This document shows positions 19,561-27,901 of a stretch of DNA of 37,398 nt, in pieces. The position numbers and the translations under genes were made by a program. Below the pieces are notes generated by a model. That model worked only from the letters and a program-made list of their open reading frames with translations, was not told where the DNA came from and did no database searches. Origin of the DNA: Candidatus Dactylopiibacterium sp. (GTDB lineage Bacteria > Pseudomonadota > Gammaproteobacteria > Burkholderiales > Rhodocyclaceae); the NCBI GenBank assembly GCA_031119555.1, contig JAVHXQ010000037.1:1-37398 (forward strand), given 5' to 3'. How positions within the stretch are numbered: position 1 is the first letter of the stretch; each line of letters starts with the position of its first letter.

Positions 19561-20127
19561 ATGAACGCGACCCCCTCCCCCGCCGCAGCGAGCCTCGAAT
19601 GGGGCCACGGCAAGAAAGTGCTGGATGTCTTCCTGGAACCGACCTGCCCGTATTCCGGCCGCGCCTTCGCCAAGCTCGATGCCCTGCTCGCCCGCGCGGG
19701 CGAGGACAGGCTCACGATACGCATCCGCCTGCAGTCGCAGCCGTGGCACATGTTCTCGCCGGTGACGACGCGTGCCATCCTGGCCGCAGCCACCACCGAA
19801 GGCGGCCGCGAAGCGGCGCGCCGGGTGATGGCGGCGATCTACGCCCACCGCGACGAGTTCGAACCCACCGACCACTGCCAGGGCGCGCTGCTGGAACAGT
19901 CGCCCGGCAAGATCCTCGCGCGCATCGAAGCCCACAGCGGCGTGGCCCTGCGCGCGGCCTTCGAGCAGAGCGCCCTGACCCAGACCGTCAAGTGGCATGC
20001 CCGCTATGCGCGCCAGAACGGCATCCACGTGTCGCCGAGTTTCGTCGTCGATGGACTGCTCGTGGCGGACATGGGCAGCGCCGACGACATCGACACCTGG
20101 CTGCAGAAGATCGGCCTCGCGGGCTGA
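19561..20127 (+). CDS. DsbA-family thioredoxin-fold protein with a single active-site Cys
   Basis: 188 residues from the ATG with AGGAT 6 bp upstream; no signal peptide, so cytosolic. The N-terminal strand 'KVLDVFLEPTCPYSGRAF' places Cys29 at the redox position of a thioredoxin fold, but the CxxC is CPYS (second Cys replaced by Ser32). The cis-proline loop is 'VSPSFVVDGLLV'. An all-helical insert with HCQGALLEQ sits between, as in DsbA. A lone CPxS motif is typical of glutathione-dependent or isomerase-like relatives. It is followed by 401 bp without a gene. Confidence 0.75.
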   Translation: MNATPSPAAASLEWGHGKKVLDVFLEPTCPYSGRAFAKLDALLARAGEDRLTIRIRLQSQPWHMFSPVTTRAILAAATTEGGREAARRVMAAIYAHRDEFEPTDHCQGALLEQSPGKILARIEAHSGVALRAAFEQSALTQTVKWHARYARQNGIHVSPSFVVDGLLVADMGSADDIDTWLQKIGLAG

Positions 20128-20528
20128 TTCCAGCCGGGCGGCATCGCGCGCCACCGTGCCGGTGCCGCCACCCGGCCAGCCCTGACGCCAGCGCCCACCC
20201 TGGGGCGCGAGTCGTTCCGGAACACGCAAGCTGGCTCACGCGTGCCAGGCCGACGGCACGGTCTTTCCGTACCGCCCTCGCCGCCTCCACTGGCCTGCGG
20301 CCTTGCCGCACAGCCTGCCGCAGTCAGGGGCGACGCACGAAAATGGAGCGAGCGCAGCCGGATGCAGATGGCATGGCCTGCGTGTGAACACTTCCATACG
20401 CCCGAGAACACCTGACGTTCAAGTCATCTTTGAATGGTTTATGCTCCGGCTCCTCAACTTTTCCCATTCACGCAGCCCGACCCGGGTTCTCTGCACGCCA
20501 CCGGGTCCTTGCTGGAGCACCCTCACAC
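20128..20528 (+). other. Gene-free interval upstream of cycA
   Basis: I find no credible gene in these 401 bp. Open frames here lack ribosome sites and family signals. GC content drops by eye from about 20395 to 20470, the likely cycA promoter zone, where TATGCT (20442-20447) could be a -10 with TTCAAG (20420-20425) as a weak -35 at 16 bp. A GGAG at about 20513 is the likely cycA ribosome site. Confidence 0.4.
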
Positions 20529-21914
20529 ATGACCCGCCACGCTTCCGATCCTGCCAGTCATGGCCAGGAAGACCTGCAGCGCAAGCTCACCAACCGTCAC
20601 ATCCAGCTCATCGCCATCGGCGGAGCCATCGGCACGGGGCTCTTCATGGGCTCCGGCAAGACCATCAGCCTCGCCGGCCCCTCCATCGTGTTCGTCTACA
20701 CGATCATCGGCGTGATGCTCTTCTTCATGATGCGCGCGATGGGCGAGCTGCTGCTCTCCAACCTGTCGTACAAATCCTTCATCGACTTCTCGGACGATCT
20801 GCTGGGCCCGTGGGCAGGCTTCTTCACGGGCTGGACGTACTGGTTCAGCTGGGTCGTGACGGGCATCGCCGACGTGATCGCGATCTCGTCCTACGCGCAG
20901 TTCTGGTTTCCGGGCTTGCCGCAGTGGGCGCCCGCCCTGGCCTGCGTGGGCGTGCTGCTGTCGCTCAACCTGCTCACCGTGAAGCTTTTCGGCGAAGCCG
21001 AGTTCTGGTTCGCGATGATCAAGATCGTGGCCATCGTGGCGCTGATCGGCACGGGCCTCGTCATGGTCACGGGCGGATTCGTCGCGCCCACCGGCCACGC
21101 CGCGAGCCTGGCCAATCTCTGGAATGACGGAGGCATGTTCCCGCACGGCATGATGGGTTTCTTCGCGGGCTTCCAGATCGCGGTGTTCGCCTTCGTGGGC
21201 ATCGAGCTGGTGGGCACCACGGCGGCCGAGGCGCACGACCCGCTGCGCACGCTGCCGCGCGCGATCAATTCGATTCCGGTGCGCATCATCTTCTTCTACG
21301 TGCTGGCGCTGATCGCGATCATGGCCGTGACGCCGTGGCGCGAAGTCGTGCCCAACAAGAGCCCGTTCGTGGAACTCTTCGTGCTCGCCGGCCTGCCCGC
21401 CGCGGCCGGCATCATCAACTTCGTGGTGCTGACCTCGGCAGCCTCGTCGGCCAACAGCGGTGTCTTCTCGACCAGCCGCATGCTCTACGGCCTCGCGCTC
21501 AAGGGTGATGCGCCGAAGTCCTTCGCCCGCCTGTCGCGCGCCGCCGTGCCCTCGCGCGGCCTGCTGTTCTCGTGCGTCTGCCTGCTGGGCGGCGTGGTGC
21601 TGATGTGGGCGATTCCCGATCTCGTCGAAGCCTTCACGCTGGTCACCACGCTGTCGGCGATCCTGTTCACCTTCGTGTGGTCGCTGATCATGCTGTCGTA
21701 CATCGTGTACCGCCGCAAACGCGCCGCGCTGCATGCCGCCTCGATCTACAAGATGCCTGGCGGCGTCACGATGTGCGTGGCCTGCCTGGTCTTCTTCGCG
21801 TTCATCCTCGTGCTGCTCACGCTGGAAGACGACACGCGCCAGGCGCTCATGATCAGCCCGCTGTGGTTCGTGATCCTCGCGATCGCCTACCGCTTCAAGC
21901 GTCGCGCGGCCTGA
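20529..21914 (+). CDS. cycA: D-serine/D-alanine/glycine:H+ symporter CycA
   Basis: 461 residues, twelve membrane helices, amino acid-polyamine-organocation (APC) superfamily. The similarity to E. coli CycA is very close along the whole length: 'LTNRHIQLIAIGGAIGTGLF', 'MGSGKTISLAGPSIVFVY', 'RAMGELLLSNLSYKSF', 'GFFAGFQIAVFAFVGIELVG', 'TSAASSANSGVFSTSRMLYG', 'LTLEDDTRQALMISPLWF'. It should import D-alanine, D-serine and glycine; relatives also bring in cycloserine. It sits alone between a gene-free leader and a strong terminator. Confidence 0.93.
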   Translation: MTRHASDPASHGQEDLQRKLTNRHIQLIAIGGAIGTGLFMGSGKTISLAGPSIVFVYTIIGVMLFFMMRAMGELLLSNLSYKSFIDFSDDLLGPWAGFFTGWTYWFSWVVTGIADVIAISSYAQFWFPGLPQWAPALACVGVLLSLNLLTVKLFGEAEFWFAMIKIVAIVALIGTGLVMVTGGFVAPTGHAASLANLWNDGGMFPHGMMGFFAGFQIAVFAFVGIELVGTTAAEAHDPLRTLPRAINSIPVRIIFFYVLALIAIMAVTPWREVVPNKSPFVELFVLAGLPAAAGIINFVVLTSAASSANSGVFSTSRMLYGLALKGDAPKSFARLSRAAVPSRGLLFSCVCLLGGVVLMWAIPDLVEAFTLVTTLSAILFTFVWSLIMLSYIVYRRKRAALHAASIYKMPGGVTMCVACLVFFAFILVLLTLEDDTRQALMISPLWFVILAIAYRFKRRAA

Positions 21915-21937
21915 ACACACCAGGCCACTTACGCCCG

Positions 21938-21965
21938 AGCCCCGGTCCGCCGGGGCTTTTTGTTT
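21938..21965 (+). terminator. Rho-independent terminator of cycA
   Basis: AGCCCCGG (21938-21945) pairs perfectly with CCGGGGCT (21950-21957) over a 4-base loop, followed by TTTTGTTT. It lies 24 bp after the cycA stop and is the clearest intrinsic terminator on the plus strand of this window. Confidence 0.9.
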
Positions 21966-21985
21966 GTCGGCGACACGCGCGCGCT

Positions 21986-22462
21986 TCAGGCCACGAGCGT
22001 GCGCGCGTAATCCTCGAGCTGCTGGATGCAGATGCCCCAGCCCTCGTGAAAACCCATCTCTTCATGCCGCGCACGATCTTCCTCGCTGGGGTGCAGGGCC
22101 TGCGCGGTATAGCGCGTACCCCCCGCCTCGTCGGCCAGCGTGAAGATGGCGCTCATGGGCATCCACGGGTCATGGGCGGGTCGCCAGTCGCCCAGCAGCA
22201 TGCTCGTGCACACGATGCGCTCACCGGGCACGATCTGCAGGAAGGCACCCGGGTTGTCGCTGGTGGCGCCATCGGGGCCGCGCATGAAGGTGTGGAACGC
22301 GCCGCCGGCACGAAATTCGAAGGCCCGCACCTCGGTCACCCAGGGGCGCGGGCACCACCAGGCCTTGAGGTGGCCGGGGTCGGCCCAGGCCTGCCACACG
22401 CGTGCGCGCGGCACACGCAAGAGGCGGGTGATCTGCAGATCGAGCGCGGGTTCGATGGGCAT
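21986..22462 (-). CDS. SRPBCC (AHSA1-type) domain protein
   Basis: 158 residues from the ATG with GAGGAG 6 bp upstream. The START/Bet v1-like helix-grip fold is shown by 'ITRLLRVPRARVWQAWADPGHLKAWWCPRPW' at the N-terminus, 'FRAGGAFHTFMRGPDG', 'RIVCTSML' and 'GFHEGWGICIQQLEDYA' at the C-terminus. AHSA1-type proteins bind hydrophobic ligands; many are of unknown role. It is single and cytosolic. Confidence 0.85.
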   Translation of the reverse strand: MPIEPALDLQITRLLRVPRARVWQAWADPGHLKAWWCPRPWVTEVRAFEFRAGGAFHTFMRGPDGATSDNPGAFLQIVPGERIVCTSMLLGDWRPAHDPWMPMSAIFTLADEAGGTRYTAQALHPSEEDRARHEEMGFHEGWGICIQQLEDYARTLVA

Positions 22463-22572
22463 GGCGGTCTCCTCGGGCTGCGGCAGCGCCGCGTGAGCCG
22501 GAGTATCCGCGCGCCCTTTCCCCCCGCCGCACGCCCTGCCCGAGCAGGCGCCTCGCGGCGGTCGGACCCATG

Positions 22573-22599
22573 AAAAAAGGGCGCCTCGCGGCGCCCCTT
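22573..22599 (-). terminator. Rho-independent terminator of the BACON/LamG-like lipoprotein gene
   Basis: On the minus strand AAGGGGCGCC pairs with GGCGCCCTTT over a GCGA tetraloop (core arms 22590-22596 and 22579-22585), giving ten pairs with one G-U, and runs into six Ts (22578-22573). It starts 23 bp after the stop codon at 22622. Confidence 0.9.
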
Positions 22600-22621
22600 G
22601 CACGACAGCTCGAGCGATCGG

Positions 22622-23809
22622 TCAGTAACCCGTGGTCACGCCAATGCCGGTGGGCAGCTGGCCCTGGAGGTCGGCTGCGGTATAGGCCGCCTTCTCCGTC
22701 CAGATCACCCAGTCGATATAGCTGCGATAGACCTTGTCGCGGAAGTCACCGATGCGAAGGTAGTTGTCGCCCGCGGTCCCCACCAGTTGCAGATTGCTGG
22801 TGCTGACATTGATGGCGGGCTCTGTCGCGCCATCCACGTACACCTTGATCGTCCCGGTATGGGCGGACGTCAGCGTCACGGCGATCTGGTAGATGTGGGG
22901 CAGGCTCAGGTCAACCGTAGCCATGGCGTCCGAGTCCAGCACCGTATCGACGTTATTGACGCGGATGCCCACCACCTGCGCGTCGGCCACCAGCGTGGCT
23001 TCCATGCGCGAACCGATGACCCCCGCGTCCGACATCGCCAGATCGATGTCCAGCAAACGGATCTCGCTGCCAGCGTTGTACGTCACCCCGGCAACGGGCA
23101 GCACGCGGGCAAGCACGGTGAAGGTCTTGGGATAGACGCCGGTGTTGTTGATGACGCCGTTGTACTGTGCGCCGCTACGGTTGGCAGGTACCGCGGAGGA
23201 GTTCAGTTCAACGGTGCCATTCCCTTGGGGGGTGAAGTAATTCTGATATGAGTAACCTTCGCTCACGTTAACTGCGGTAAGCAGCGTGAACCAGCTCTTC
23301 GAGCCATTCGCAAGGGTTACGGCGTCGGTGACGGCGGGGTGAAGGCTGCCGTCGTAGATGTTCCAGCTCACCTTGGGCACCTTTTGCACCGTCAGCGTGA
23401 CCTTCACGTCGCGATGGAAAAGTTGCTTCTTCGAGGCATCCTGAGTGGCCACGCGCACGATCGTCTCGTAAGTGCCCGCCTTGGTGATCTTCGATGCATC
23501 CACACCCACCGAGGCATAGCTCTGCGCCATGTAGGGCGTCACGGACAACCACTCAGGGATCGGGCCTCCACTCGTATTGCTCACGACGACATAGGCCACG
23601 AGCTTCCCGATATTGCTCATCGATACGCGTTGCGACGGCACGTAAGTCGTGCTCGTTGCCGCCGTGAATACCACCTCGCCCGTCGACAGCGTAAAGCCGC
23701 CATCGCCCCCGTTATCCTCTGCGCCGCCACCGCCACCACCACCACCACCGCACGCCGAAAGCACGAAAAGCGCGGCAACAGCGCACGCGCCCAGCCATTT
23801 CTTGAGCAT
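22622..23809 (-). CDS. Lipoprotein with BACON-like and LamG-like domains
   Basis: 395 residues. Start ATG with GGGGGA upstream. The signal ends in lipobox LSAC, then nine glycines and an acidic linker. Residues about 40-145 resemble a BACON/Ig-type β-sandwich: 'YVPSQRVSMSNIGKLVAYVVVSNTSGG', 'RDVKVTLTVQ'. The C-terminal half looks like a concanavalin/LamG fold: 'FTLLTAVNVSEGYSYQNYF', 'HIYQIAVTLTSAHTGTIKVYVDG', 'YIDWVIWTEKAAYTAADLQG'. Such proteins usually bind glycans or stay on the cell surface. Codon use appears less GC-extreme than its neighbours, with more T- and A-ending codons, which may mark later acquisition. It has its own terminator. Exact function unknown. Confidence 0.75.
   Translation of the reverse strand: MLKKWLGACAVAALFVLSACGGGGGGGGGAEDNGGDGGFTLSTGEVVFTAATSTTYVPSQRVSMSNIGKLVAYVVVSNTSGGPIPEWLSVTPYMAQSYASVGVDASKITKAGTYETIVRVATQDASKKQLFHRDVKVTLTVQKVPKVSWNIYDGSLHPAVTDAVTLANGSKSWFTLLTAVNVSEGYSYQNYFTPQGNGTVELNSSAVPANRSGAQYNGVINNTGVYPKTFTVLARVLPVAGVTYNAGSEIRLLDIDLAMSDAGVIGSRMEATLVADAQVVGIRVNNVDTVLDSDAMATVDLSLPHIYQIAVTLTSAHTGTIKVYVDGATEPAINVSTSNLQLVGTAGDNYLRIGDFRDKVYRSYIDWVIWTEKAAYTAADLQGQLPTGIGVTTGY
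23723..23749 (-). repeat. Gly-codon triplet tract after the lipobox Cys
   Basis: Nine consecutive glycine codons (mostly GGT, then GGC) directly follow the Cys codon (23750-23752). The triplet run could expand or shrink in frame by slippage, changing tether length only. A similar seven-Gly tract lies at 18120-18140 in the RCC1-repeat lipoprotein. Confidence 0.7.
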
Positions 23810-23927
23810 CTTTATCCCCCGGGTCTGCTTGTTAAAAGTTGTTACGACAGGTCAAGCGGGGGCGATTGTATGAAAAACGGGTAGGCGGGCGGTCGCGGAA
23901 CACAGAAAAACAACAAACGGAAACCGC

Positions 23928-23952
23928 AAAAACGCGCGCCAACGGCACGCGC
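23928..23952 (-). terminator. Rho-independent terminator of uppP
   Basis: On the minus strand GCGCGTGCC (23952-23944), loop GTT, then GGCGCGCG (23940-23933) and five Ts (23932-23928). All stem positions pair, with one internal G-U. It lies 82 bp after the uppP stop codon. Confidence 0.85.
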
Positions 23953-23966
23953 TTGACCGGAATCAA
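23953..23966. promoter_or_regulatory. FNR-like box TTGAC-CGGA-ATCAA next to the uppP terminator
   Basis: The 14-bp motif fits TTGAY-N4-RTCAA, as do the two boxes upstream of the hemerythrin and nap operons. It abuts the uppP terminator and is about 144 bp upstream of the lipoprotein start at 23809. No -10 stands at the usual class II distance, so regulation from here is uncertain. Confidence 0.35.
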
Positions 23967-24034
23967 ATCCGGAGCGGTCTTGCCGCCCGAGGTGCGGCGT
24001 CGCTTCGGGCGGGTGGCCGGGAGCCGGCCGGCGC

Positions 24035-24859
24035 TCAGTGTTCGACCCACTGCACCCAGCCCATCTGCCAGGTGAGCAGGATCACGAGGCCGAAGGCGAT
24101 GCGATACCACGCAAAGATCGTGAAGTCGTGCGTGGCGATGTAGCGCAGCAGCCAGCGCACGCAGATGAAGGCCGACACGAAGGCCGTCACGAGCCCGACG
24201 ATCCACATGTCGAGATCGCTCACCGACAGCAGCGCGCGGTCCTTGTAGAGCGAATACAGCGAGGCGAGGATCAGCGTCGGGATGGCGAGGAAGAACGAGA
24301 ACTCGGTCGCGGCCTTGCGCGACAGGCCGAAGAGCAGGCCGCCGATGATCGTGGAGCCCGAACGCGACGTGCCGGGAATCAGCGCGAAGATCTGCGCGAA
24401 ACCGACCTTGAGCGCGTCCAGCGGCGTCATGTCGTCGACCGACTCGACCCGCACCGTGTGCTGGCGCCGTTCGGCCCACAGGATCACGAAACCGCCGAGG
24501 ATGAAGGTGGTGGCCACCACCGGGGCCGTGAAGAGATGCTCCTTGATCGCCCTGGCGAACAGGAAGCCCAGCACGGCGGCGGGGATGAAGCCGATGATCA
24601 CGTTGATCGCGAGCCGCTGCGCGCGCGCATCGTGCGTGATGCCCGTGACCACGCCGGCGAGGCGGGCGCGGTATTCCCAGATCACGGCGATGATGGCGCC
24701 GGACTGGATCACGATCTCGAAGAGCTTGCCGCGTGCGTCGTTGAAATCCAGCAGCGCGCCCGCGAGGATGAGGTGGCCGGTGGAGGAGATCGGCAGGAAT
24801 TCGGTGAAGCCCTCGACGACGCCGAGAATGGCCGCTTTCAGGAGCAGGATCGGATCCAT
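24035..24859 (-). CDS. uppP: Undecaprenyl-diphosphatase UppP (BacA)
   Basis: 274 residues (usual about 273), a polytopic inner-membrane phosphatase that turns undecaprenyl diphosphate into the monophosphate lipid carrier for peptidoglycan and other surface polymers. The two catalytic signatures are visible: '[20 protein letters not shown]' (about 13-32), containing the E-rich motif, and '[14 protein letters not shown]' (near 165-180) with the PGxSRSG block. The start ATG was chosen by family length. No Shine-Dalgarno site is seen; the short leader after the TATAAT at 24890-24895 is pyrimidine-rich. It has its own promoter and terminator. Confidence 0.96.
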   Translation of the reverse strand: MDPILLLKAAILGVVEGFTEFLPISSTGHLILAGALLDFNDARGKLFEIVIQSGAIIAVIWEYRARLAGVVTGITHDARAQRLAINVIIGFIPAAVLGFLFARAIKEHLFTAPVVATTFILGGFVILWAERRQHTVRVESVDDMTPLDALKVGFAQIFALIPGTSRSGSTIIGGLLFGLSRKAATEFSFFLAIPTLILASLYSLYKDRALLSVSDLDMWIVGLVTAFVSAFICVRWLLRYIATHDFTIFAWYRIAFGLVILLTWQMGWVQWVEH

Positions 24860-24889
24860 GTTGGGAAGGGTCGGGTTGGGAGAAACCCG

Positions 24890-24916
24890 ATTATAGGGCT
24901 TGCTGCGCCGCGTCAA
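24890..24916 (-). promoter_or_regulatory. uppP promoter
   Basis: On the minus strand TTGACG (24916-24911) and TATAAT (24895-24890) are separated by 15 bp, followed by the uppP ATG 31 bp downstream. Both hexamers are near perfect; the spacer is 2 bp shorter than ideal. Confidence 0.6.
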
Positions 24917-25066
24917 GCGGCAAGGGGCCGCCGGTGCAGGAAGTCCGCAAGGCGGGCGAGGCGCGAAGCGCGCGGCGCGGCACGACGCCGCGTGGATGGG
25001 CTGGCGCGCGTTCCGCGTGGCGCCTGCCCCCCCGGGGCGCGGCGACCCCGGCGCGCCCGGGCGCAT

Positions 25067-25321
25067 TCAGGGGCGGGTCAGGGTTTCGAGCCGGGTGAGC
25101 CACAGCAGCGCGCCGGCACGGTCCGCGCCGCACATTTCGGCGGAGGGCTGCAGGCTCGCGCACACCGCCGGGCGGCCCGGCTGGCCGAACAGACGACAGC
25201 GGCCGTGCGCATCCAGCTGCACGCAGGCCACCCCGGCCGGCTTGCCCGTGGGCATGCCGGGAATGGGGCTGGAAATCGAGGGGGCGATACAGCAGGCGGC
25301 GCATCCGGAGCGGCAATTCAT
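25067..25321 (-). CDS. yeiW: YeiW/YkgJ-type cysteine cluster protein
   Basis: 84 residues, the size of E. coli YeiW. The cysteine pattern is [18 protein letters not shown], then '[17 protein letters not shown]', '[20 protein letters not shown]' and 'EMCG'. Eight or so conserved Cys suggest a zinc or Fe-S binding fold (YkgJ/UPF0153 family); no function is proven. An in-frame start 12 codons earlier exists, but the family begins at MNCR. It follows the GPH symporter gene by 58 bp on the same strand. Confidence 0.85.
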   Translation of the reverse strand: MNCRSGCAACCIAPSISSPIPGMPTGKPAGVACVQLDAHGRCRLFGQPGRPAVCASLQPSAEMCGADRAGALLWLTRLETLTRP

Positions 25322-25379
25322 GCCCGCATACTGGCCCAGGCGCGCTCCGCAGGACAAGCCCGGCCCCGCGCGCGACGGC

Positions 25380-26744
25380 TCAGGCGGGGGCCGAGCGGCG
25401 TGCCTGCAGGTCGGCCAGCAGCGCCAGGAAGCGCGACTCCGGCAAGGGATAGCGCAACATCAGCAGGCCGGCTGCCGCGAATCCGGCGGCCGGCAACCAG
25501 ATCATGCCGAGGCGGATGGCCTGCAGCGCGGCCTCCCCCTGCAGGGCGAGATTGGGCACGTATCCGCTGGCGGCGAACAGGAAGGCCGGCAACGCGCCGC
25601 CCAGCGCCAGACCGCATTTGCGCGTGAGCAGGAAGACGGCGTAGTGGGTGCCCTCCAGCCGCAGGCCGCTGCGCCATTCGCCGTACTCCACGGTGTCGGC
25701 CTCGAGTGCCCACAGCAAGGCCATGCCCAGCGTGGAGCCGAGGGCGCCGACGACCAGGCAGCCGATCACCAGGCCGATCTGCGCGGCCGGCACCCACCAG
25801 ATGGCGGCATGGCCCAGCGCCGCCACCAGCATGCCGAGGCGGAAGGCGCCGGCCTTGCCCAGGCGCGCCGCCAGCAGCGGCGCGAGCGGAACGGCCAGGC
25901 CGATGCCGGCGAGGCTGGAGCTCATGACCATCACCGGGAACAGACCCGCGTCGCCCAGCACGTAGCGCGCAAAGAAGATCCCGCTGGCGCTGCCGCAGCC
26001 GCTGGCGACGAGGGCGGCGAACGCCGCGAGACACAGGCGCTGCAAGGGCAGGTTGTGGCGCAGCACGCGCAGGCACTCGCGCCGGCGCAGCGTCGTCGCG
26101 CGGCGTGGAACCACCTCGCGCGTGCTCAGGACGCAGCAGGCGTACAGCGCCATGCCCACGCCCGCCAGCCCGAGCGTCAGCAGGCTCAGGTGCGTCTGCA
26201 GGGCCTCTCCCTGCAACCCGCGCAGGCCGGGCGCCACGACGAAGGCGAGCAGGGCGAAGGTCAGGCCGGACATCCACGACCGCGCCGCGCCCAGCCGCGC
26301 CCGGTCGGCCGGCGCTTGCGTCATGGCCCCCGCGAGGGAGCCATAGGCAATGCTGACGAAGGCATACGCGGTGCCCAGCAGCGCGTAGCTGACGCCGGCA
26401 TAGACGAGCTTGCCTGCCGGACTCCAGCCGGCGGGCACCGAGAACACGGCCACGTTGAGCAGCAGCAGCGGCAGCGCGCCCGCCAGCAGCCAGGGGCGCA
26501 GGCGCCCGAGGCGGGGGTGGCCGCGATGGCCGTCGATGATCCGGCCGGCCACGAGGTCGGCGAACGCGTCGTAGATCCGCACCAGCATCAGCAGGGCGCC
26601 GGCCGCCGCCGCCGGTATGCCGGCGACATCGGTGTAGTAGTGCAGCAGGAACAGCAGCCCGAGCGCGAAGCTGAAGTTGTTGGCCATGTCGCCCAGCCCG
26701 TAGCCGAGCACGGACCGCCAGGGCAGCGGGGCGCCGGGTCTCAC
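25380..26744 (-). CDS. GPH-family sugar:cation symporter (MFS, MelB-like)
   Basis: 454 residues with about twelve membrane helices. Family signals are '[29 protein letters not shown]' near the N-terminus, '[20 protein letters not shown]' with '[14 protein letters not shown]' (the GPH loop 2-3 motif), and '[23 protein letters not shown]' in the second half, a strong GPH signature. GPH proteins import glycosides, pentosides or hexuronides with Na+ or H+. I place the start at a GTG whose bases overlap the lysR stop (GTGA, 26741-26744); the longer open frame upstream is inside lysR. The pairing with lysR and the divergent GH3 gene suggests uptake of glucosidase products. Confidence 0.85.
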   Translation of the reverse strand: MRPGAPLPWRSVLGYGLGDMANNFSFALGLLFLLHYYTDVAGIPAAAAGALLMLVRIYDAFADLVAGRIIDGHRGHPRLGRLRPWLLAGALPLLLLNVAVFSVPAGWSPAGKLVYAGVSYALLGTAYAFVSIAYGSLAGAMTQAPADRARLGAARSWMSGLTFALLAFVVAPGLRGLQGEALQTHLSLLTLGLAGVGMALYACCVLSTREVVPRRATTLRRRECLRVLRHNLPLQRLCLAAFAALVASGCGSASGIFFARYVLGDAGLFPVMVMSSSLAGIGLAVPLAPLLAARLGKAGAFRLGMLVAALGHAAIWWVPAAQIGLVIGCLVVGALGSTLGMALLWALEADTVEYGEWRSGLRLEGTHYAVFLLTRKCGLALGGALPAFLFAASGYVPNLALQGEAALQAIRLGMIWLPAAGFAAAGLLMLRYPLPESRFLALLADLQARRSAPA

Positions 26745-27658
26745 GCCGCGACGGCCGGGCCGGCGCCAGATGCGGCCGGGCCGTCCTGCTCGGCGCAGAA
26801 GGCCCGCACCGTCGCCAGCATCGCCTGCAGCAGCGGCGAGTTCTCGGAGCGGCGGTAGATGCACTGCACGTCGAAGGAAATCACGGGGCCGTCGGCATAG
26901 GGGCGGAACACCACGTCCGGAATCTGCAGCGCATGGATGGACGGCGGCGCGAACGTGATGCCGAAGCCATTGCTGACCAGGGCCAGCGTGGTCAGCATGT
27001 CGTCGGCGCGATGGCGCACCTGCGCGTGCGAGCCGGAGGCCTGCGCCAGCCCCGCCGCCATGCCGCTGTCGAAGTTCGCGCCGATGCGCGGCTCGCCGTC
27101 GAGATCCTCGCGACGGATGACGCTGCGCGCGGCGAGCGGATGGTCCTTGTGCAGGGCGACCTGGAGGGTCTCGCGGTAGACCGTCTCGTAGGCGAGATCA
27201 TCCTCGCGCAGCGGAAAGCGGTCGAAGGCGACGAGGATGGTTCCCTGGCGCAGCAGATCCACCTGCTGGTCCTTGCGGGCGTTGTGCAGGTTGAAGTCGA
27301 CGCGCGGGTGCGCCTGCGCGAAGCGCTTGAGCAGCTGCGGCACGATGCTGAAGATCGCCGAGCCGTACACGCCGATGTGCAGCGGCTGGTGGGCGAGCTG
27401 CCCGGCCTGGCGCGCCGAGAGCTTGGCCTGCGCGAGTTCGGCCTTGATGTTGCGCGCGTGATCGAGCAGCGCGGAGCCGGCCGGCGTGATCTCCATGCCG
27501 GAGGTCGTGCGCGTGAACAGCGGCACGCCGACCTCGCCCTCCAGCGAGTGGATCTGGCGCGTCAGCGCCGGCTGGGTGATGTGCAGCCGCGCGGCCGCGC
27601 GGCCGATGTTGCGCTCCTCTGCCACCGCGACGAAATACAACAGCGAACGGGTATCCAC
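26741..27658 (-). CDS. LysR-type transcriptional regulator
   Basis: 305 residues from a GTG preceded by GGGAGGG at 8 bp; a TTG seven codons earlier is possible but poorer. The N-terminal winged helix-turn-helix is 'LLYFVAVAEERNIGRAAARLHITQPALTRQIHSLEGEVG', with the typical linker 'LFTRTTSGMEITPAG'. The periplasmic-binding-like effector domain follows (about 90-290): 'HIGVYGSAIFSIVPQLLKRF', 'LVSNGFGITFAPPS'. It sits divergent to the GH3 gene and is coupled to the GPH gene, the usual arrangement for a regulator of both. Effector unknown. Confidence 0.9.
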   Translation of the reverse strand: MDTRSLLYFVAVAEERNIGRAAARLHITQPALTRQIHSLEGEVGVPLFTRTTSGMEITPAGSALLDHARNIKAELAQAKLSARQAGQLAHQPLHIGVYGSAIFSIVPQLLKRFAQAHPRVDFNLHNARKDQQVDLLRQGTILVAFDRFPLREDDLAYETVYRETLQVALHKDHPLAARSVIRREDLDGEPRIGANFDSGMAAGLAQASGSHAQVRHRADDMLTTLALVSNGFGITFAPPSIHALQIPDVVFRPYADGPVISFDVQCIYRRSENSPLLQAMLATVRAFCAEQDGPAASGAGPAVAA

Positions 27659-27901
27659 GCGGCGGCCCTCCCGGGGCAAAACGACAACCTTGGGCTTATA
27701 GCCGCAACCGCGCCCGCTGCGCAGTACGGGTCAGCCCTTATCCCGCGCGCTATGCGTTTACCCCCTATCAGCGGCCGGCATGGCGACCATGAAAACACGG
27801 CATTAGACGCCCTTGCGCGGGCATACGAAGAATGTCTCCACCCCCCGCCCGCCTCACCGGACGGGAGAGGCAATCCGCACGCATAACGAGAGGAGCAGAC
27901 A
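27659..27901. promoter_or_regulatory. Divergent control region lysR / GH3 glycosidase
   Basis: A 243-bp region expected to hold the LysR binding site. On the minus strand TATAAG (27700-27695) is a good -10 for lysR, 37 bp before its GTG. On the plus strand AGGAG 8 bp before 27902 is the glycosidase ribosome site. I could not single out a clear T-N11-A palindrome. Confidence 0.4.
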
